A stretch of 64,000 nucleotides of DNA from the IMG/VR virus record IMGVR_UViG_3300009157_000021, positions 1-64,000 of that record. The stretch is one strand, 5' to 3'. Position numbers and translations under genes: made by a program. The notes below the pieces were generated by a model. That model was not told where the DNA came from and did not search any database. It worked only from the letters and a program-made list of their open reading frames with translations. Origin of the DNA: a virus. This document shows positions 50,610 to 59,144 of this stretch, one piece after another; position 1 is the stretch's first letter; every line of letters begins with the position of its first letter.

Positions 50610-52130
50610 TTAGGCGGTCGTTCCGAGAGCGGTGATGGTCCCTTGGCAGAAGAGACCGTTGTTGATGACCTTGAACCCGGCGCTCGACAGGAAGCCCTTC
50701 TGAGCGATCAGGTCACTGGTCACCAGCGTCGGGCTCGCGAACAGCGGGATGTACGGAGCGTAGATGAAGCTCGCGTACAGGTAGCTGTCGCCCTTGTAAC
50801 CGAGCGTGTACGTGTTCGAATCCATGAACGGGTTCTGGATCACGACCATGTTGTTGACGCTGGTCACATTGCCGATGTTCAGCGGACCGGTGGGGAGCTG
50901 TTTGCCGAGTGCAGCACTCGCCTTGAAATCCCCGCCCTGGGTGAGCTGCTTCACGACTCGGGCAACGTTGTTGCCACAGATCATGAAGTTCGCAACACCA
51001 CGCTTGGTCTTATCGTAGATGTTGTTCGAGCCCTCGTTCAGACGATCGAGGAACTCGTACTTGTGCCACAGCCAAGCCTGCCCACTGTGAATGGCGGCAT
51101 TCCACTGGGTGGGGGCGGTGGCAGCACCGCTCGCAGAGGACGCGGCAATCATCATATCCAGACCCTTCTGGTCGATGGACCACTTCACCAAGCCGCCAAG
51201 GATCTTAACGAGCTCATCCTCGAGGCTCAGGCCGTGGGCCTTCTGCAGATCGATCTGGGCACCGATGCTGTACTTCGAACGGACCGGGAAATCGATGGCG
51301 GTCACCGTTTCCTGGGTGACGGTCAGATCGACCTCGGGAACGCCATTCTTGTTCCCATTGGCGTCGACCGGCAGATCGTACTGGTAGTAGTACGTCAGCA
51401 ACACGTCATCGGTGCTGTCCAGCCCGCTGACCGTGATGCTGTAGGTGCCGGCCGCATTGATCGTACCGCTGACCGTGATCCCATCACCAACCACGTCGGC
51501 GAGAACACCAGCGCTGGAGCAGGTCGCGATCACGGCGTAAACGCCAGCCGCGGTCTTCTTCTCGACGATGACATCGGCGAGCAGAATCAAACCGGGGTTG
51601 ATGGCGGTCGTACCACTGTGCGTGTCGTTACCGGTACCGACGTCCTCACGCTCGGAGGCCGCCATCGCGTACCGACGAGCACCCTTCTTGGAGTTCGGAC
51701 CGGTCTTGGAACTGAACAGCGTCTCGGCCGCAGCCACGTCGCCCTTCGCCCCACCGGCCTGGAAGTCCATGAAGAACACCGCACCCACACGCCGATCGAG
51801 CGCTTGCACGGTGGCAACGTCGTTCAGCGTCAGGGACGGCAGCAACGCCGAGATCACGGGCAACTGAATGCCAAGGAAGCTGATGTGATCCTCGGTCGTG
51901 GTGTTCTCGAACAGCCGCTGCCCTTGCCGAATCCCGCCCTCCATGATGGCGTTGTCGAGGCACTGGGCGATGTTCCGCTTCTCCATCAGCGTCATCTCGC
52001 GGTTCTGCATCTTCCGGATGTACTGATTCACCTCTTCGAGATACGGCTTGATGGCCGCCTTCTCGCAAAGGAAATCCCGTCTCTGCTCCAACAGGAGCAT
52101 TTCTTGTCTGATTGCTTCGTTAAGATCCAT
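50610..52130 (-). CDS. Major capsid protein (gp23-like)
   Basis: 506 residues from ATG 52130. The frame is open further upstream, but that part overlaps the protease-scaffold gene. DLNEAIRQEMLLLEQRRDFL is a helical N-terminal segment; QNREMTLMEKRNIAQCLDNA, IMEGGIRQGQRLFENTTTED and IQLPVISALLPSLTLNDVAT precede the core; FPVRSKYSIGAQIDLQKAHG, SLEDELVKILGGLVKWSIDQ and KGFLSSAGFKVINNGLFCQG are typical of T4-type HK97-fold capsids. An inserted beta domain (VVGDGITVSGTINAAGTYSI) lies near residue 255. Downstream terminator. If maturation follows T4, the N-terminus is cut by the protease encoded just before. Confidence 0.92.
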   Translation of the reverse strand: MDLNEAIRQEMLLLEQRRDFLCEKAAIKPYLEEVNQYIRKMQNREMTLMEKRNIAQCLDNAIMEGGIRQGQRLFENTTTEDHISFLGIQLPVISALLPSLTLNDVATVQALDRRVGAVFFMDFQAGGAKGDVAAAETLFSSKTGPNSKKGARRYAMAASEREDVGTGNDTHSGTTAINPGLILLADVIVEKKTAAGVYAVIATCSSAGVLADVVGDGITVSGTINAAGTYSITVSGLDSTDDVLLTYYYQYDLPVDANGNKNGVPEVDLTVTQETVTAIDFPVRSKYSIGAQIDLQKAHGLSLEDELVKILGGLVKWSIDQKGLDMMIAASSASGAATAPTQWNAAIHSGQAWLWHKYEFLDRLNEGSNNIYDKTKRGVANFMICGNNVARVVKQLTQGGDFKASAALGKQLPTGPLNIGNVTSVNNMVVIQNPFMDSNTYTLGYKGDSYLYASFIYAPYIPLFASPTLVTSDLIAQKGFLSSAGFKVINNGLFCQGTITALGTTA

Positions 52131-52137
52131 GATCTCT

Positions 52138-54171
52138 TTACCCCATTTGCATGCCTGTAAAGGCATTTCCAATTCTCTTTCGTACGTCTTCGCTACCCGT
52201 CTTTGCCTCGCGGACCGTGACTTCCTTCGGGGCGTTGGAATGGAGTGCATTCTTCCGCATGGATTCACGCGTGTCTTCGAGGACTTCGTCGACTTCTGCA
52301 ATCGTCTTACAGCCTTCGAGAAGTGCCCGAACGTTGTCGTGGACTGATTTGAAGCCCTTGAGCTTCCGCTCCGCGTACTCCATGATGACCGTACGCGTTG
52401 CATCGGCTTGTGCTTTCTTCACTTGTTCATCGAGAGCTTTCTTTCCATCCTTTTCTACGCCCTCGATCTTTTGTTTGTTCTCTTTGAGGATCCGTTCCTT
52501 ACCCACAGTCAGTTCCACGACCTTCTCGGTCAGGGTCTTGATATGGGTGGCGGCCTCTTCGAGCTTCTTGGTCGCATTGGCGGCAGCGGCGGCCCGCTCT
52601 TCGAGCTTCGCACGCAGGGCGGTAACCTCGGCACCCTCGACCTTCTTGGCCTCCTGCAGCTTTCGCATGACGACCTTCAACTGCAGACCGGTGTCACCCG
52701 CGATGTCGACCGCCTCGGCGAGCCTGTCGCGTTCGGCCATCAACGTCGCGTTCTCGATACGCAGCTTGTTCATCTCCTTCAGCGTAGCGCTGGCGGTCTT
52801 CGTCTTCTTTTCGTTGGGAACCTTCTCGGTCGCGGGCTGTGCCCACTGATGTTCGAGGTTCATGAACTCGACCACGGCCTCAACCGTCTCGGGCTCGTTG
52901 GCACTGATCACTGTAGCCGGACCATCGTCGCCCGACACGACATTGACCGAGAACAGTTTGCCGTCGGCCACGCCGACCCACGTCATTTGCGAGTCGGTCT
53001 TGTCGCCGGTCTTGTCGCCATCGGGATAGGTGGGCTCGCCCAGAATCTTGCGGATGGCTTCGAGCTTCCCACCGGTCAAACGCTTGTTGACGCTGAGATT
53101 GGTGGCGTCACGAACCTCAGCTTGATCGGCCTGGAGGATCTCAACCTCCTCGCTGATCTTGCGACGGCCCGCTGTCTTCTTGTTCTCGCCAACTTCATCC
53201 TCGTCCTCGTCCGGCTCGTCGACCTCGGCTTCGGGCTTCGGCTCTTCCGGCACGACCTCGTCGGCCTCGGCTTCCAGTCGATCCGGCGTAGCGAACTCCG
53301 GCGTCCCGGCGACCGGCTGCGGGGTCGGCGGTTGTGTACTGATGGTCACAACGACCGGCGTCTGATTCACGGTGGGATCGGTACTTGCCGGGGTGACGCC
53401 AACGTTGTTCACGTCACCATTGACTTCCGCGGTCTTCGCGTTGGGGTCGGCGATAATCGTCATCGTCGCCTCCTTGATGGCCTTGCAGCAGCCGCACTGT
53501 TCGCACTTGCCGTGCTTCTCATCCTTGCTGTGCTTGCACAACATCGATTCGAGAACGGCACCGGCGAACTGCTTGTCGCCCTTGGTGGCCTTCTCGCAAA
53601 GAGCGGCGGTCTTGATGCTCTCGACCACATTCCGCTTGACCTCGATCGGCATGGTGCCAAACGTCGAGGGGTCGGCGGTGAAGTCGGTCGTGATGTACTT
53701 GTACTTCTCGGCCACCACCCGATGGAACTTCTTCTTGGTGTCCGGATCGACCTCTTCGGTCAGTTCGCCCTCGGCACGGGTCGAGACGCCGACGCCGCAC
53801 TCGGCACGAATCAGACAGTCGACGATCCGCCCGGTCGGGGTGTCGAGCACGTCGAACACCTGGTAGACCGTGTCGGTGTCCTTGTCGACCACCCACTCGC
53901 AAATGACGTGGGAGACGAGCTCCAGGTTGGACTGGGACGTTGTGGGATGCTCGGCATGGCCGAACAACGCACGCTTCGCGATCTGCTCGGACAGGGTCTT
54001 ATCGCCGGTGACCTTCTCGACCACGTCCCAACCGTACTTGCGGTTGTTGGCGTTGAGCTTGTTGACGTTGCAGACGGGCTCCTTCACCCGGCACAGAACG
54101 CCAGAGGGCAGCTTCGTCCGATCGGACTCAACAATCTTCGCCTCGCCGATAATTCTTTCCAATAACAACAT
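52138..54171 (-). CDS. Prohead protease (gp21/S80-like) fused to a scaffold-like coiled coil
   Basis: 677 residues. The protease domain (about 1-200) shows NKLNANNRKYGWDVVEKV, FGHAEHPTT with catalytic His near 72-75, and CGVGVSTRAEG with catalytic Ser130, the T4 prohead protease layout. A Pro/Glu-rich linker (VPEEPKPEAEVDEPDEDEDE) and a small domain (GGKLEAIRKILGEPTYPDGD, VFSVNVVSGDDG-like) follow. From about 470 to 620 a long coiled coil (LRIENATLMAERDRLAEAVD, ALRAKLEERAAAAANATKKL) and a helical tail resemble a scaffold such as gp22. The N-terminus MLLLERIIGEAKIVE may itself be a cleavage leader. Lies directly upstream of the capsid gene. Confidence 0.88.
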   Translation of the reverse strand: MLLLERIIGEAKIVESDRTKLPSGVLCRVKEPVCNVNKLNANNRKYGWDVVEKVTGDKTLSEQIAKRALFGHAEHPTTSQSNLELVSHVICEWVVDKDTDTVYQVFDVLDTPTGRIVDCLIRAECGVGVSTRAEGELTEEVDPDTKKKFHRVVAEKYKYITTDFTADPSTFGTMPIEVKRNVVESIKTAALCEKATKGDKQFAGAVLESMLCKHSKDEKHGKCEQCGCCKAIKEATMTIIADPNAKTAEVNGDVNNVGVTPASTDPTVNQTPVVVTISTQPPTPQPVAGTPEFATPDRLEAEADEVVPEEPKPEAEVDEPDEDEDEVGENKKTAGRRKISEEVEILQADQAEVRDATNLSVNKRLTGGKLEAIRKILGEPTYPDGDKTGDKTDSQMTWVGVADGKLFSVNVVSGDDGPATVISANEPETVEAVVEFMNLEHQWAQPATEKVPNEKKTKTASATLKEMNKLRIENATLMAERDRLAEAVDIAGDTGLQLKVVMRKLQEAKKVEGAEVTALRAKLEERAAAAANATKKLEEAATHIKTLTEKVVELTVGKERILKENKQKIEGVEKDGKKALDEQVKKAQADATRTVIMEYAERKLKGFKSVHDNVRALLEGCKTIAEVDEVLEDTRESMRKNALHSNAPKEVTVREAKTGSEDVRKRIGNAFTGMQMG

Positions 54172-54183
54172 CGTGCTTGCTCC

Positions 54184-57100
54184 TTATTGACCCATGCCCA
54201 GCAGACCCTTAAGCAGGTCGATGCCACTTGTGACCTTCCGCTCCGGCAGCCTCTTGGACTCTTTCACCTTGGCGGCCTTCTTACCCTTCTGACCCTTCTT
54301 GAACATATTCTTCTTGAAGGCGTCGGGCAGCTTCTTCTTGGCTTCGCCAACGTCCGCACCCATATTACCGGACTCCCTATCCAGATCCTCCAGCTCCCTG
54401 ATCTCGTCCTCAAGATTAGCGTCTATTTCATCAGCAGTCAGGTCGCCATCCTTAATCAACTGACTTCTAACCGAGTGGATATAACTCTTCAGCGCCCTCC
54501 TTACCACGTTCTTCGCGTCGTCCTCGGACAGACCGAATCTCTTATCCAGTTCGTCAATGATATCATCGGTAGGAACCTGTTCCGATATTCCATTTAAGGC
54601 GACTTCGAATGCATCGTCCTCTTTGGCCTCGTTCTTCTGCTTGTTCACGGTCGCATGGGCAACCTGCTCGGCCTTCTTCGCGGGCTTGCCAGCGGCCTTT
54701 TCACTCTTCTCGATATGCTTCACCTGACGCTTCTCCTTCTTCGTGCAGGCAGCGCCCTTCTCATTGACCTTGGACTCATCAGCATGGGCTCGTGCCAGAC
54801 GATCTTCCTCGCGGGAGTCGTAGTCCTGATCTGACTTGCGATCACGGGCGGCACGTTCCTCGTCCCGGTCCCGATCCCAGTCGTCTCGTTTGTCACCGGC
54901 GGCGACCAACTGAGCGTATTCATCCTCTTCCATGTTGCTCAGGGCGTCGAGCGCCAGCTCCTGCAAACCGTCGGAGGTCAGATCACCGGTGGCCTCGTCC
55001 CGCCACATGGCGGCGAAGTCCTTCTCGAACCGATATTCCTGACCGTTGATGTCGATGACCACGTCATCCGAGCCATCATCAACCTGGGCGACCTCGAACG
55101 TGTCGTCACCCATCTGAACCTTGGTCTCGATCAGCTTATTGATCTTCGTGTCCTCGGGATCGGCGTCGTCCGGGATCTTTGCCTCGTCCGTCTTACCGAC
55201 GCCAAGCTTCGCGGCGAGATCCTTCACGAGTTGGTCATCCAACCCACCATAGAACTCGTTGTCGAGCGGATCAAGCTGCTCGGCGTTGTGCTCGAACTCC
55301 TCCTCGGACTGATTCTTAATGTTACGATCGGTCACAGCCATCCCATAGAAATCGGACCGCATGGCTTCCTCGGCGAGAGCGGCCATCTTCTCGGCGGCCT
55401 CGGTGCCGATCTTGTGCAGCATGCGAATCGCGAGATGACCCTCTTCCTCGGCGATGCCGTTGTCGATCCACTGTTCGAAGCCACCGTTCCAGACCTCGGC
55501 CATCAGCGTGACCACGGCCTCCCACTTGGAGTCCTTGTCCTCAATGGCCTTCAAGATCCCGTCCCACAGCGCTTCGTCGTGGGTCTCCTTGAGCATCACG
55601 ACCTTGCGGGCGGAACAGCGCTCCGCGATCTTCTTCGATCCGGTCTTGGACTTTCTCTCGAACGGACGCCGCTCTTCCTCCTCACCGGTCGGCAGGGCCT
55701 CGTCGGGCTTACCGGCAGCGGTATCAGCATCCTCGGTCGGCTCCTCGTCGGCGATCTCCTCGGGTTCGGTCTCCTCGTCCTCCCTCGTCAGTTCTGGCAG
55801 GATGTACTTGACGAGCACCGATCTGGTAATCTCGTCGATCTCCAGTTCCTGAATCGCCTGAATGAGGAAATCAGCCGGATTGCTCGGATCGATTTCCTGC
55901 TCACTCGCGGACCAGAGCTTCTTACCTTCCTGGTCGACGATCTGCAGATCCTCGGGCGTATCAGCGCCCTCTTCCTCGGTCGGCGTGCTGCTCGGCGTAC
56001 CAACCATGTAAAAGTGGGTCTCTTCCTTCTTGCCGATGTACTCCTTGGTGATCGTATCCTTCTGCTGCTCCTCACCCTCGGCGGGTGCCGGATTCGCGGG
56101 ATCCCTGGGACGATCGATGTCGGGACCTTCCTCGTCGGGCTTCACGTCGTCACCGATCTTATCCTCGGGATCACGACCGTCCTCGGTCAGCTTGTGTTCA
56201 CCGATAATCTCGGGTGCGATCAACGCAACGTCGCGGTCAATATATCGCTTGAGATCATCGGCAATTTTGTTATCGGGGCCGTCAACCACCACGCTCCACT
56301 TAGCACCGGAGACTTCAACCCGAACGGTGTACTCCTTCTTATCCGCAATGATGACGAATTCATTGGGGCCCTTACCCATAGACACCGATGTCTCACCACC
56401 AAGCAATTCATCAATCGGGTCCGGGGTCATCCTGTACATTTTATACAGGTTAACGACAATCGAGTTAGCGGGATCAAAATCCTCGGTCAACTTCGCAATC
56501 TTCTTGTCCTCGGGGTCGGCGTCATCCGGGACCTTACCCTCATCCGCGGTCCGACCCTTAAGAAGACCATCGGCGTGAATCCTAGCCTCCTTCTCATTGT
56601 CGTAAACAGCCTCAATATCCGCCGCATTCAAACCACCGTGAGCCTGCATTGCCAACTGTGCCGGCGTAGCCTCAAAACAAATATCATCGATCGTGGATTC
56701 CTTAGTCGGGGTAGTCACGACCCAAAAGCTCTTAATGACCCCCTCCCTAATCTTCTTGAGCAGATTAAGTACGCCGGTAACGGTCTTTGATTCAATCGGA
56801 CTTGCCAGCCCATGATCCGCGGTCTCTTTATTAATCCGCTGCTTAGCTGTAGCCAAAACCCTTGCAGCCTCCTTCTCATCCAGCTCCCAGTCGGCGGCCA
56901 GGGTCTTAACAATCTCCTCATCCGGACGGCTCTTGCGAAGCAACTCGGTAACGTGGATTTCCATCTCATCCTGACGATTATCAAAGGCATCGGAAGCATC
57001 CTGCTCAAGACCCTCCTTCACCGGCTCATTCACGATCTCATAGCCATCCTTACGGGTAGCCTCCCAGATGGAATGCGGCTGGATCCTCGTAAGCTTTTGC

Positions 57101-57234
57101 ATGGCACCATCCTGTGTCTGGGCCCGTTCGACGATCCTGCCATTGTGTTTGATGACCCACGGATTGTCCTTCGGATCAAGACCCGCAAGACGATCCCTAT
57201 TATCCATCATGTAGTTAATGAAATCGTTATTCAT
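54184..57234 (-). CDS. Large acidic modular protein with processing-like linkers (possible prohead core protein)
   Basis: 1016 residues. N-terminal NPWVIKHNGRIVERAQTQDG is DUF5678-like. Several small domains follow (VVNLYKMYRMTPDPIDELLG, KKIAERCSARKVVMLKETHD, ALWDGILKAIEDKDSKWEAV, FEVAQVDDGSDDVVIDINGQ), divided by acidic low-complexity linkers. Linkers repeatedly contain DEGKVPDDADPEDKKIAKLTE-type or ESKVNE, GEHKLTE, ESKRLPE tags, which end in [IVL]xE like gp21 sites. The C-terminus is Lys-rich (KKNMFKKGQKGKKAAKVKES). In T4 the core holds internal and scaffold proteins; a comparable role is plausible. No enzymatic motif seen. Confidence 0.72.
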   Translation of the reverse strand: MNNDFINYMMDNRDRLAGLDPKDNPWVIKHNGRIVERAQTQDGAMQKLTRIQPHSIWEATRKDGYEIVNEPVKEGLEQDASDAFDNRQDEMEIHVTELLRKSRPDEEIVKTLAADWELDEKEAARVLATAKQRINKETADHGLASPIESKTVTGVLNLLKKIREGVIKSFWVVTTPTKESTIDDICFEATPAQLAMQAHGGLNAADIEAVYDNEKEARIHADGLLKGRTADEGKVPDDADPEDKKIAKLTEDFDPANSIVVNLYKMYRMTPDPIDELLGGETSVSMGKGPNEFVIIADKKEYTVRVEVSGAKWSVVVDGPDNKIADDLKRYIDRDVALIAPEIIGEHKLTEDGRDPEDKIGDDVKPDEEGPDIDRPRDPANPAPAEGEEQQKDTITKEYIGKKEETHFYMVGTPSSTPTEEEGADTPEDLQIVDQEGKKLWSASEQEIDPSNPADFLIQAIQELEIDEITRSVLVKYILPELTREDEETEPEEIADEEPTEDADTAAGKPDEALPTGEEEERRPFERKSKTGSKKIAERCSARKVVMLKETHDEALWDGILKAIEDKDSKWEAVVTLMAEVWNGGFEQWIDNGIAEEEGHLAIRMLHKIGTEAAEKMAALAEEAMRSDFYGMAVTDRNIKNQSEEEFEHNAEQLDPLDNEFYGGLDDQLVKDLAAKLGVGKTDEAKIPDDADPEDTKINKLIETKVQMGDDTFEVAQVDDGSDDVVIDINGQEYRFEKDFAAMWRDEATGDLTSDGLQELALDALSNMEEDEYAQLVAAGDKRDDWDRDRDEERAARDRKSDQDYDSREEDRLARAHADESKVNEKGAACTKKEKRQVKHIEKSEKAAGKPAKKAEQVAHATVNKQKNEAKEDDAFEVALNGISEQVPTDDIIDELDKRFGLSEDDAKNVVRRALKSYIHSVRSQLIKDGDLTADEIDANLEDEIRELEDLDRESGNMGADVGEAKKKLPDAFKKNMFKKGQKGKKAAKVKESKRLPERKVTSGIDLLKGLLGMGQ
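55126..55190 (-). repeat. Dispersed coding repeat: DEAKIPDDADPEDTKINKL
   Basis: One of three near-identical ~65-70 base segments (others at 56484-56555 and 43141-43212) that encode the linker DE[AG]K[IV]PDDADPED[TK]KI. They sit at module borders of the proteins 54184 and 42719 and may have spread by recombination or duplication. Confidence 0.75.
56484..56555 (-). repeat. Dispersed coding repeat: DEGKVPDDADPEDKKIAKL
   Basis: Second copy in the 54184 protein. It is followed by TEDFD and a new domain. A reduced version GEHKLTEDGRDPEDKIGDD lies near 56150-56205. Confidence 0.75.
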
Positions 57235-57246
57235 AATCCTTTGTCC

Positions 57247-57576
57247 TTAGAAACCGAACACGTCGCCCTTGGTCTCTGTCCATTGCTTCTCTACATCATC
57301 GGTATCGGCCGGGACATCCCCAGCCCGAACGTAAACGATGATGTCGTAGGTGCCAGCCGGCAAATCCCCAAAGATCGTCACCGGGAAGGTGCCGGTGGAA
57401 CCGACTTCCACCAAAACGCAGGCCGAATCGAGCCAGTCAACGCCGAGCTCCATGGCCTTGGTTCTGTAGTTCCATATCTTGCTGTCGCGGTTGCCGACGA
57501 TCCGGTAGTAATACTGGTTCGCCGTGTGACCATGCGAATCGAACACATTCTGACTGACGTAATCCGTTGTCACCAT
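57247..57576 (-). CDS. Hypothetical beta-rich protein
   Basis: 109 residues from ATG 57576. TTDYVSQNVFDSHGHTANQY, YYRIVGNRDSKIWNYRTKAM and TFPVTIFGDLPAGTYDIIVY. A beta-sandwich-like domain, perhaps a small virion component. The end (ADTDDVEKQWTETKGDVFGF) is polar. No family recognised. Confidence 0.65.
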   Translation of the reverse strand: MVTTDYVSQNVFDSHGHTANQYYYRIVGNRDSKIWNYRTKAMELGVDWLDSACVLVEVGSTGTFPVTIFGDLPAGTYDIIVYVRAGDVPADTDDVEKQWTETKGDVFGF

Positions 57577-57577
57577 G

Positions 57578-57796
57578 TTAGAACCCCTTGAAGACCCCAC
57601 TCTTGATGGCCAGCAACACGAGACTCGTCACGAACCCCAGGGCAGCCGTGAACGCGGCACTGAGCGCCGTGATCGTGAACATCCAGTGATGGTGAAGGTG
57701 GTTGCTGAACTGCTTCTCCAGGCCATCCTGCTTGACGTTGAGCTCGATCAAAAGATCGTGGTCGCTCATGCTGTCATACTTGTCATTATGTGCCAT
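57578..57796 (-). CDS. Small membrane-anchored protein, XhlA-like
   Basis: 72 residues from ATG 57796. A polar, helical N-terminus (SDHDLLIELNVKQDGLEKQF) runs into one hydrophobic segment (MFTITALSAAFTAALGFVTS) with a short cytoplasmic tail. This layout resembles XhlA-type proteins associated with host membrane and lysis in other phages. Overlaps the gene before it. Confidence 0.6.
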   Translation of the reverse strand: MAHNDKYDSMSDHDLLIELNVKQDGLEKQFSNHLHHHWMFTITALSAAFTAALGFVTSLVLLAIKSGVFKGF

Positions 57797-58064
57797 GACT
57801 CTCCCCACCTTCCTGTGCCTGATTCGACTTGATGATGTTCACGAGCTTTACCATGTCGCGTCGGCATGCCTCAAGGTCGAACATCGTGTAAACCGCGTTG
57901 AATCTCAGTATGTCCATCATCTCATCGAGATTGCTGAGGTTCATGCCGGTCACGTCGACCTCTTCCTTATTGTACGCACGACCGAGCTCCGGTTGCATGA
58001 TAGCAATGACATCACATATCTTCCAGAAGAGATCGGTCATCTGTTTTTGCTCTGCTTTTGTCAT
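57786..58064 (-). CDS. Small helical hypothetical protein
   Basis: 92 residues. TKAEQKQMTDLFWKICDVIA, EVDVTGMNLSNLDEMMDILR, MFDLEACRRDMVKLVNIIKS. All helical. ATGA overlap with the gene before it and an overlap with the membrane protein after it. Unknown. Confidence 0.65.
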   Translation of the reverse strand: MTKAEQKQMTDLFWKICDVIAIMQPELGRAYNKEEVDVTGMNLSNLDEMMDILRFNAVYTMFDLEACRRDMVKLVNIIKSNQAQEGGESHGT

Positions 58065-58348
58065 GGGTTGATCAGCTTATCACCCGTAGCTCTTCGTCCG
58101 TCGCGTCGAATTTCCAAGTGCTGAATCGTTGTCAGCAATCCGTTCTCGTGGAACGTCACGAGGTAAGTGCCCTCTTTGACGAACCGCAATTCAAGGCAGA
58201 AAAGCCCGTCATCCAAACGCCGGGGATCATCCGCATCGTGAACCGACATGTCCGGCCAGGTAACGCGGGCGGTCGGGTTAACATCAACCCGACCACCGAC
58301 GGTCCTGTAGAACAATCGAACGATTCCTGGCGAGTAGAAGTCTGCCAC
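58061..58348 (-). CDS. Small beta-rich hypothetical protein
   Basis: 95 residues. ADFYSPGIVRLFYRTVGGRV, DVNPTARVTWPDMSVHDADD, YLVTFHENGLLTTIQHLEIR. Ig-like strands. It follows the VDGKV-repeat protein with a tiny gap, so the two may be parts of one structure. Unknown. Confidence 0.65.
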   Translation of the reverse strand: MADFYSPGIVRLFYRTVGGRVDVNPTARVTWPDMSVHDADDPRRLDDGLFCLELRFVKEGTYLVTFHENGLLTTIQHLEIRRDGRRATGDKLINP

Positions 58349-58351
58349 ATT

Positions 58352-58900
58352 TTACGACACCATCGCGGGGGTGTCGAGCCCACCGACCTGTGCACCAATG
58401 TTGTTCACGGCGGTCAAAATCGCGTCGGCCTTGCCGTCCACCGCGGTGACCTTGCCATCGACCGTGGTCACCTTGCCGTCAACGCCCACGACCGCGACAC
58501 CAACCGCGGTCACGTTCGAGTTGACGCCATCAACCTTCCCGTCGACCGTGGTCACCTTACCATCGACGGTGCCGACGGCGGTGTTGACACCATCAACGGC
58601 GGTACCCACCGTATTGAGGTTGTGATTGCCGACGGAGTAGCGCTTGATGACCTTGCCGTTGCCATCGGCCTTGTGCACGATGACGAGCCACTCACCGGTG
58701 ACGTTCGGCGTGAACTGGCCCTTGTAGGTGCCGGTGTTCAAAACCTCACCCATCGCCACGTCCGGGAAGTTCTCCGTATTCTTGACGCCGGTCGGCAGGA
58801 AAATCTCGGCGATCACTCCAGCCAGACCACTCTCCGCATTCGGTGCCTGATAAACGATCGGCAACGCATCACCGACTTTGAACTGTGCCTCACCAGCCAT
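58352..58900 (-). CDS. Beta-domain protein with VDGKV repeat stalk
   Basis: 182 residues. The N-terminal 90 residues form a beta domain (SGLAGVIAEIFLPTGVKNTE, TGTYKGQFTPNVTGEWLVIV). From about 95 come repeated units T[VA]DGKV[TD] (VGTVDGKVTTVDGKVDGVNS, VDGKVTTVDGKVTAVDGKAD), a heptad-like pattern that likely trimerises into a fibre or spike stalk. Probably a virion surface or internal fibre; the partner is unknown. Confidence 0.7.
   Translation of the reverse strand: MAGEAQFKVGDALPIVYQAPNAESGLAGVIAEIFLPTGVKNTENFPDVAMGEVLNTGTYKGQFTPNVTGEWLVIVHKADGNGKVIKRYSVGNHNLNTVGTAVDGVNTAVGTVDGKVTTVDGKVDGVNSNVTAVGVAVVGVDGKVTTVDGKVTAVDGKADAILTAVNNIGAQVGGLDTPAMVS
58430..58620 (-). repeat. Tandem degenerate repeats encoding VDGKV units
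   Basis: About eight imperfect 21-24 base units coding for V-D-G-K-V-T-T/A or V-D-G-V-N. Bases at third positions differ, so selection is likely acting on the protein repeat. Confidence 0.75.
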
Positions 58901-58935
58901 TGGCTTCTCCTCTTCTATGTCGATTTCGACTTCAT

Positions 58936-59130
58936 TCAGCTCGTTCTCGGTTCGGAGACCTTGCCGTTGAGCATGTCTATCTTATGTTCCAGCTCCAAAA
59001 GCTTCGCCCAAATCTGCTGCAGACCGTGTTCCGGATGCTTGACCTCATCCTTGACTCCTTTTATGCCACCGTGCTCGCCCAGCATCAGAAACCCGGATTC
59101 GTCGGAAAGAACCTCGAATCCATCAGACAC
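58936..59130 (-). CDS. Small hypothetical protein with coiled coil
   Basis: 64 residues. SDGFEVLSDESGFLMLGEHG precedes a short amphipathic helix (GLQQIWAKLLELEHKIDMLN). Unknown role; lies in a run of small head-region genes. The frame has good coding character and short intergenic gaps. Confidence 0.6.
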   Translation of the reverse strand: MSDGFEVLSDESGFLMLGEHGGIKGVKDEVKHPEHGLQQIWAKLLELEHKIDMLNGKVSEPRTS

Positions 59131-59144
59131 GTGGCACCGCGATC

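Noticed and set aside
52131-52403. N-terminal extension of the major capsid protein
   Set aside because: Overlaps the protease-scaffold gene out of frame and is Arg/Ser-rich; ATG 52130 fits the gene junction.
52408-54165. A 585-codon open frame on the + strand opposite the protease-scaffold gene
   Set aside because: It is the antisense of the well-supported - strand gene, has no ribosome site, and its protein is low-complexity Leu/Arg/Asp-rich as expected of a shadow frame.
55231-56790. A 519-codon + strand frame opposite the large modular protein
   Set aside because: Shadow of the - strand gene; the protein is Leu/Gly/Arg-biased with no motifs, and no ribosome site is seen.
58430-58620. 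CRISPR-like array
   Set aside because: Repeats are imperfect, in frame, without spacers of equal length, and encode a VDGKV protein repeat.
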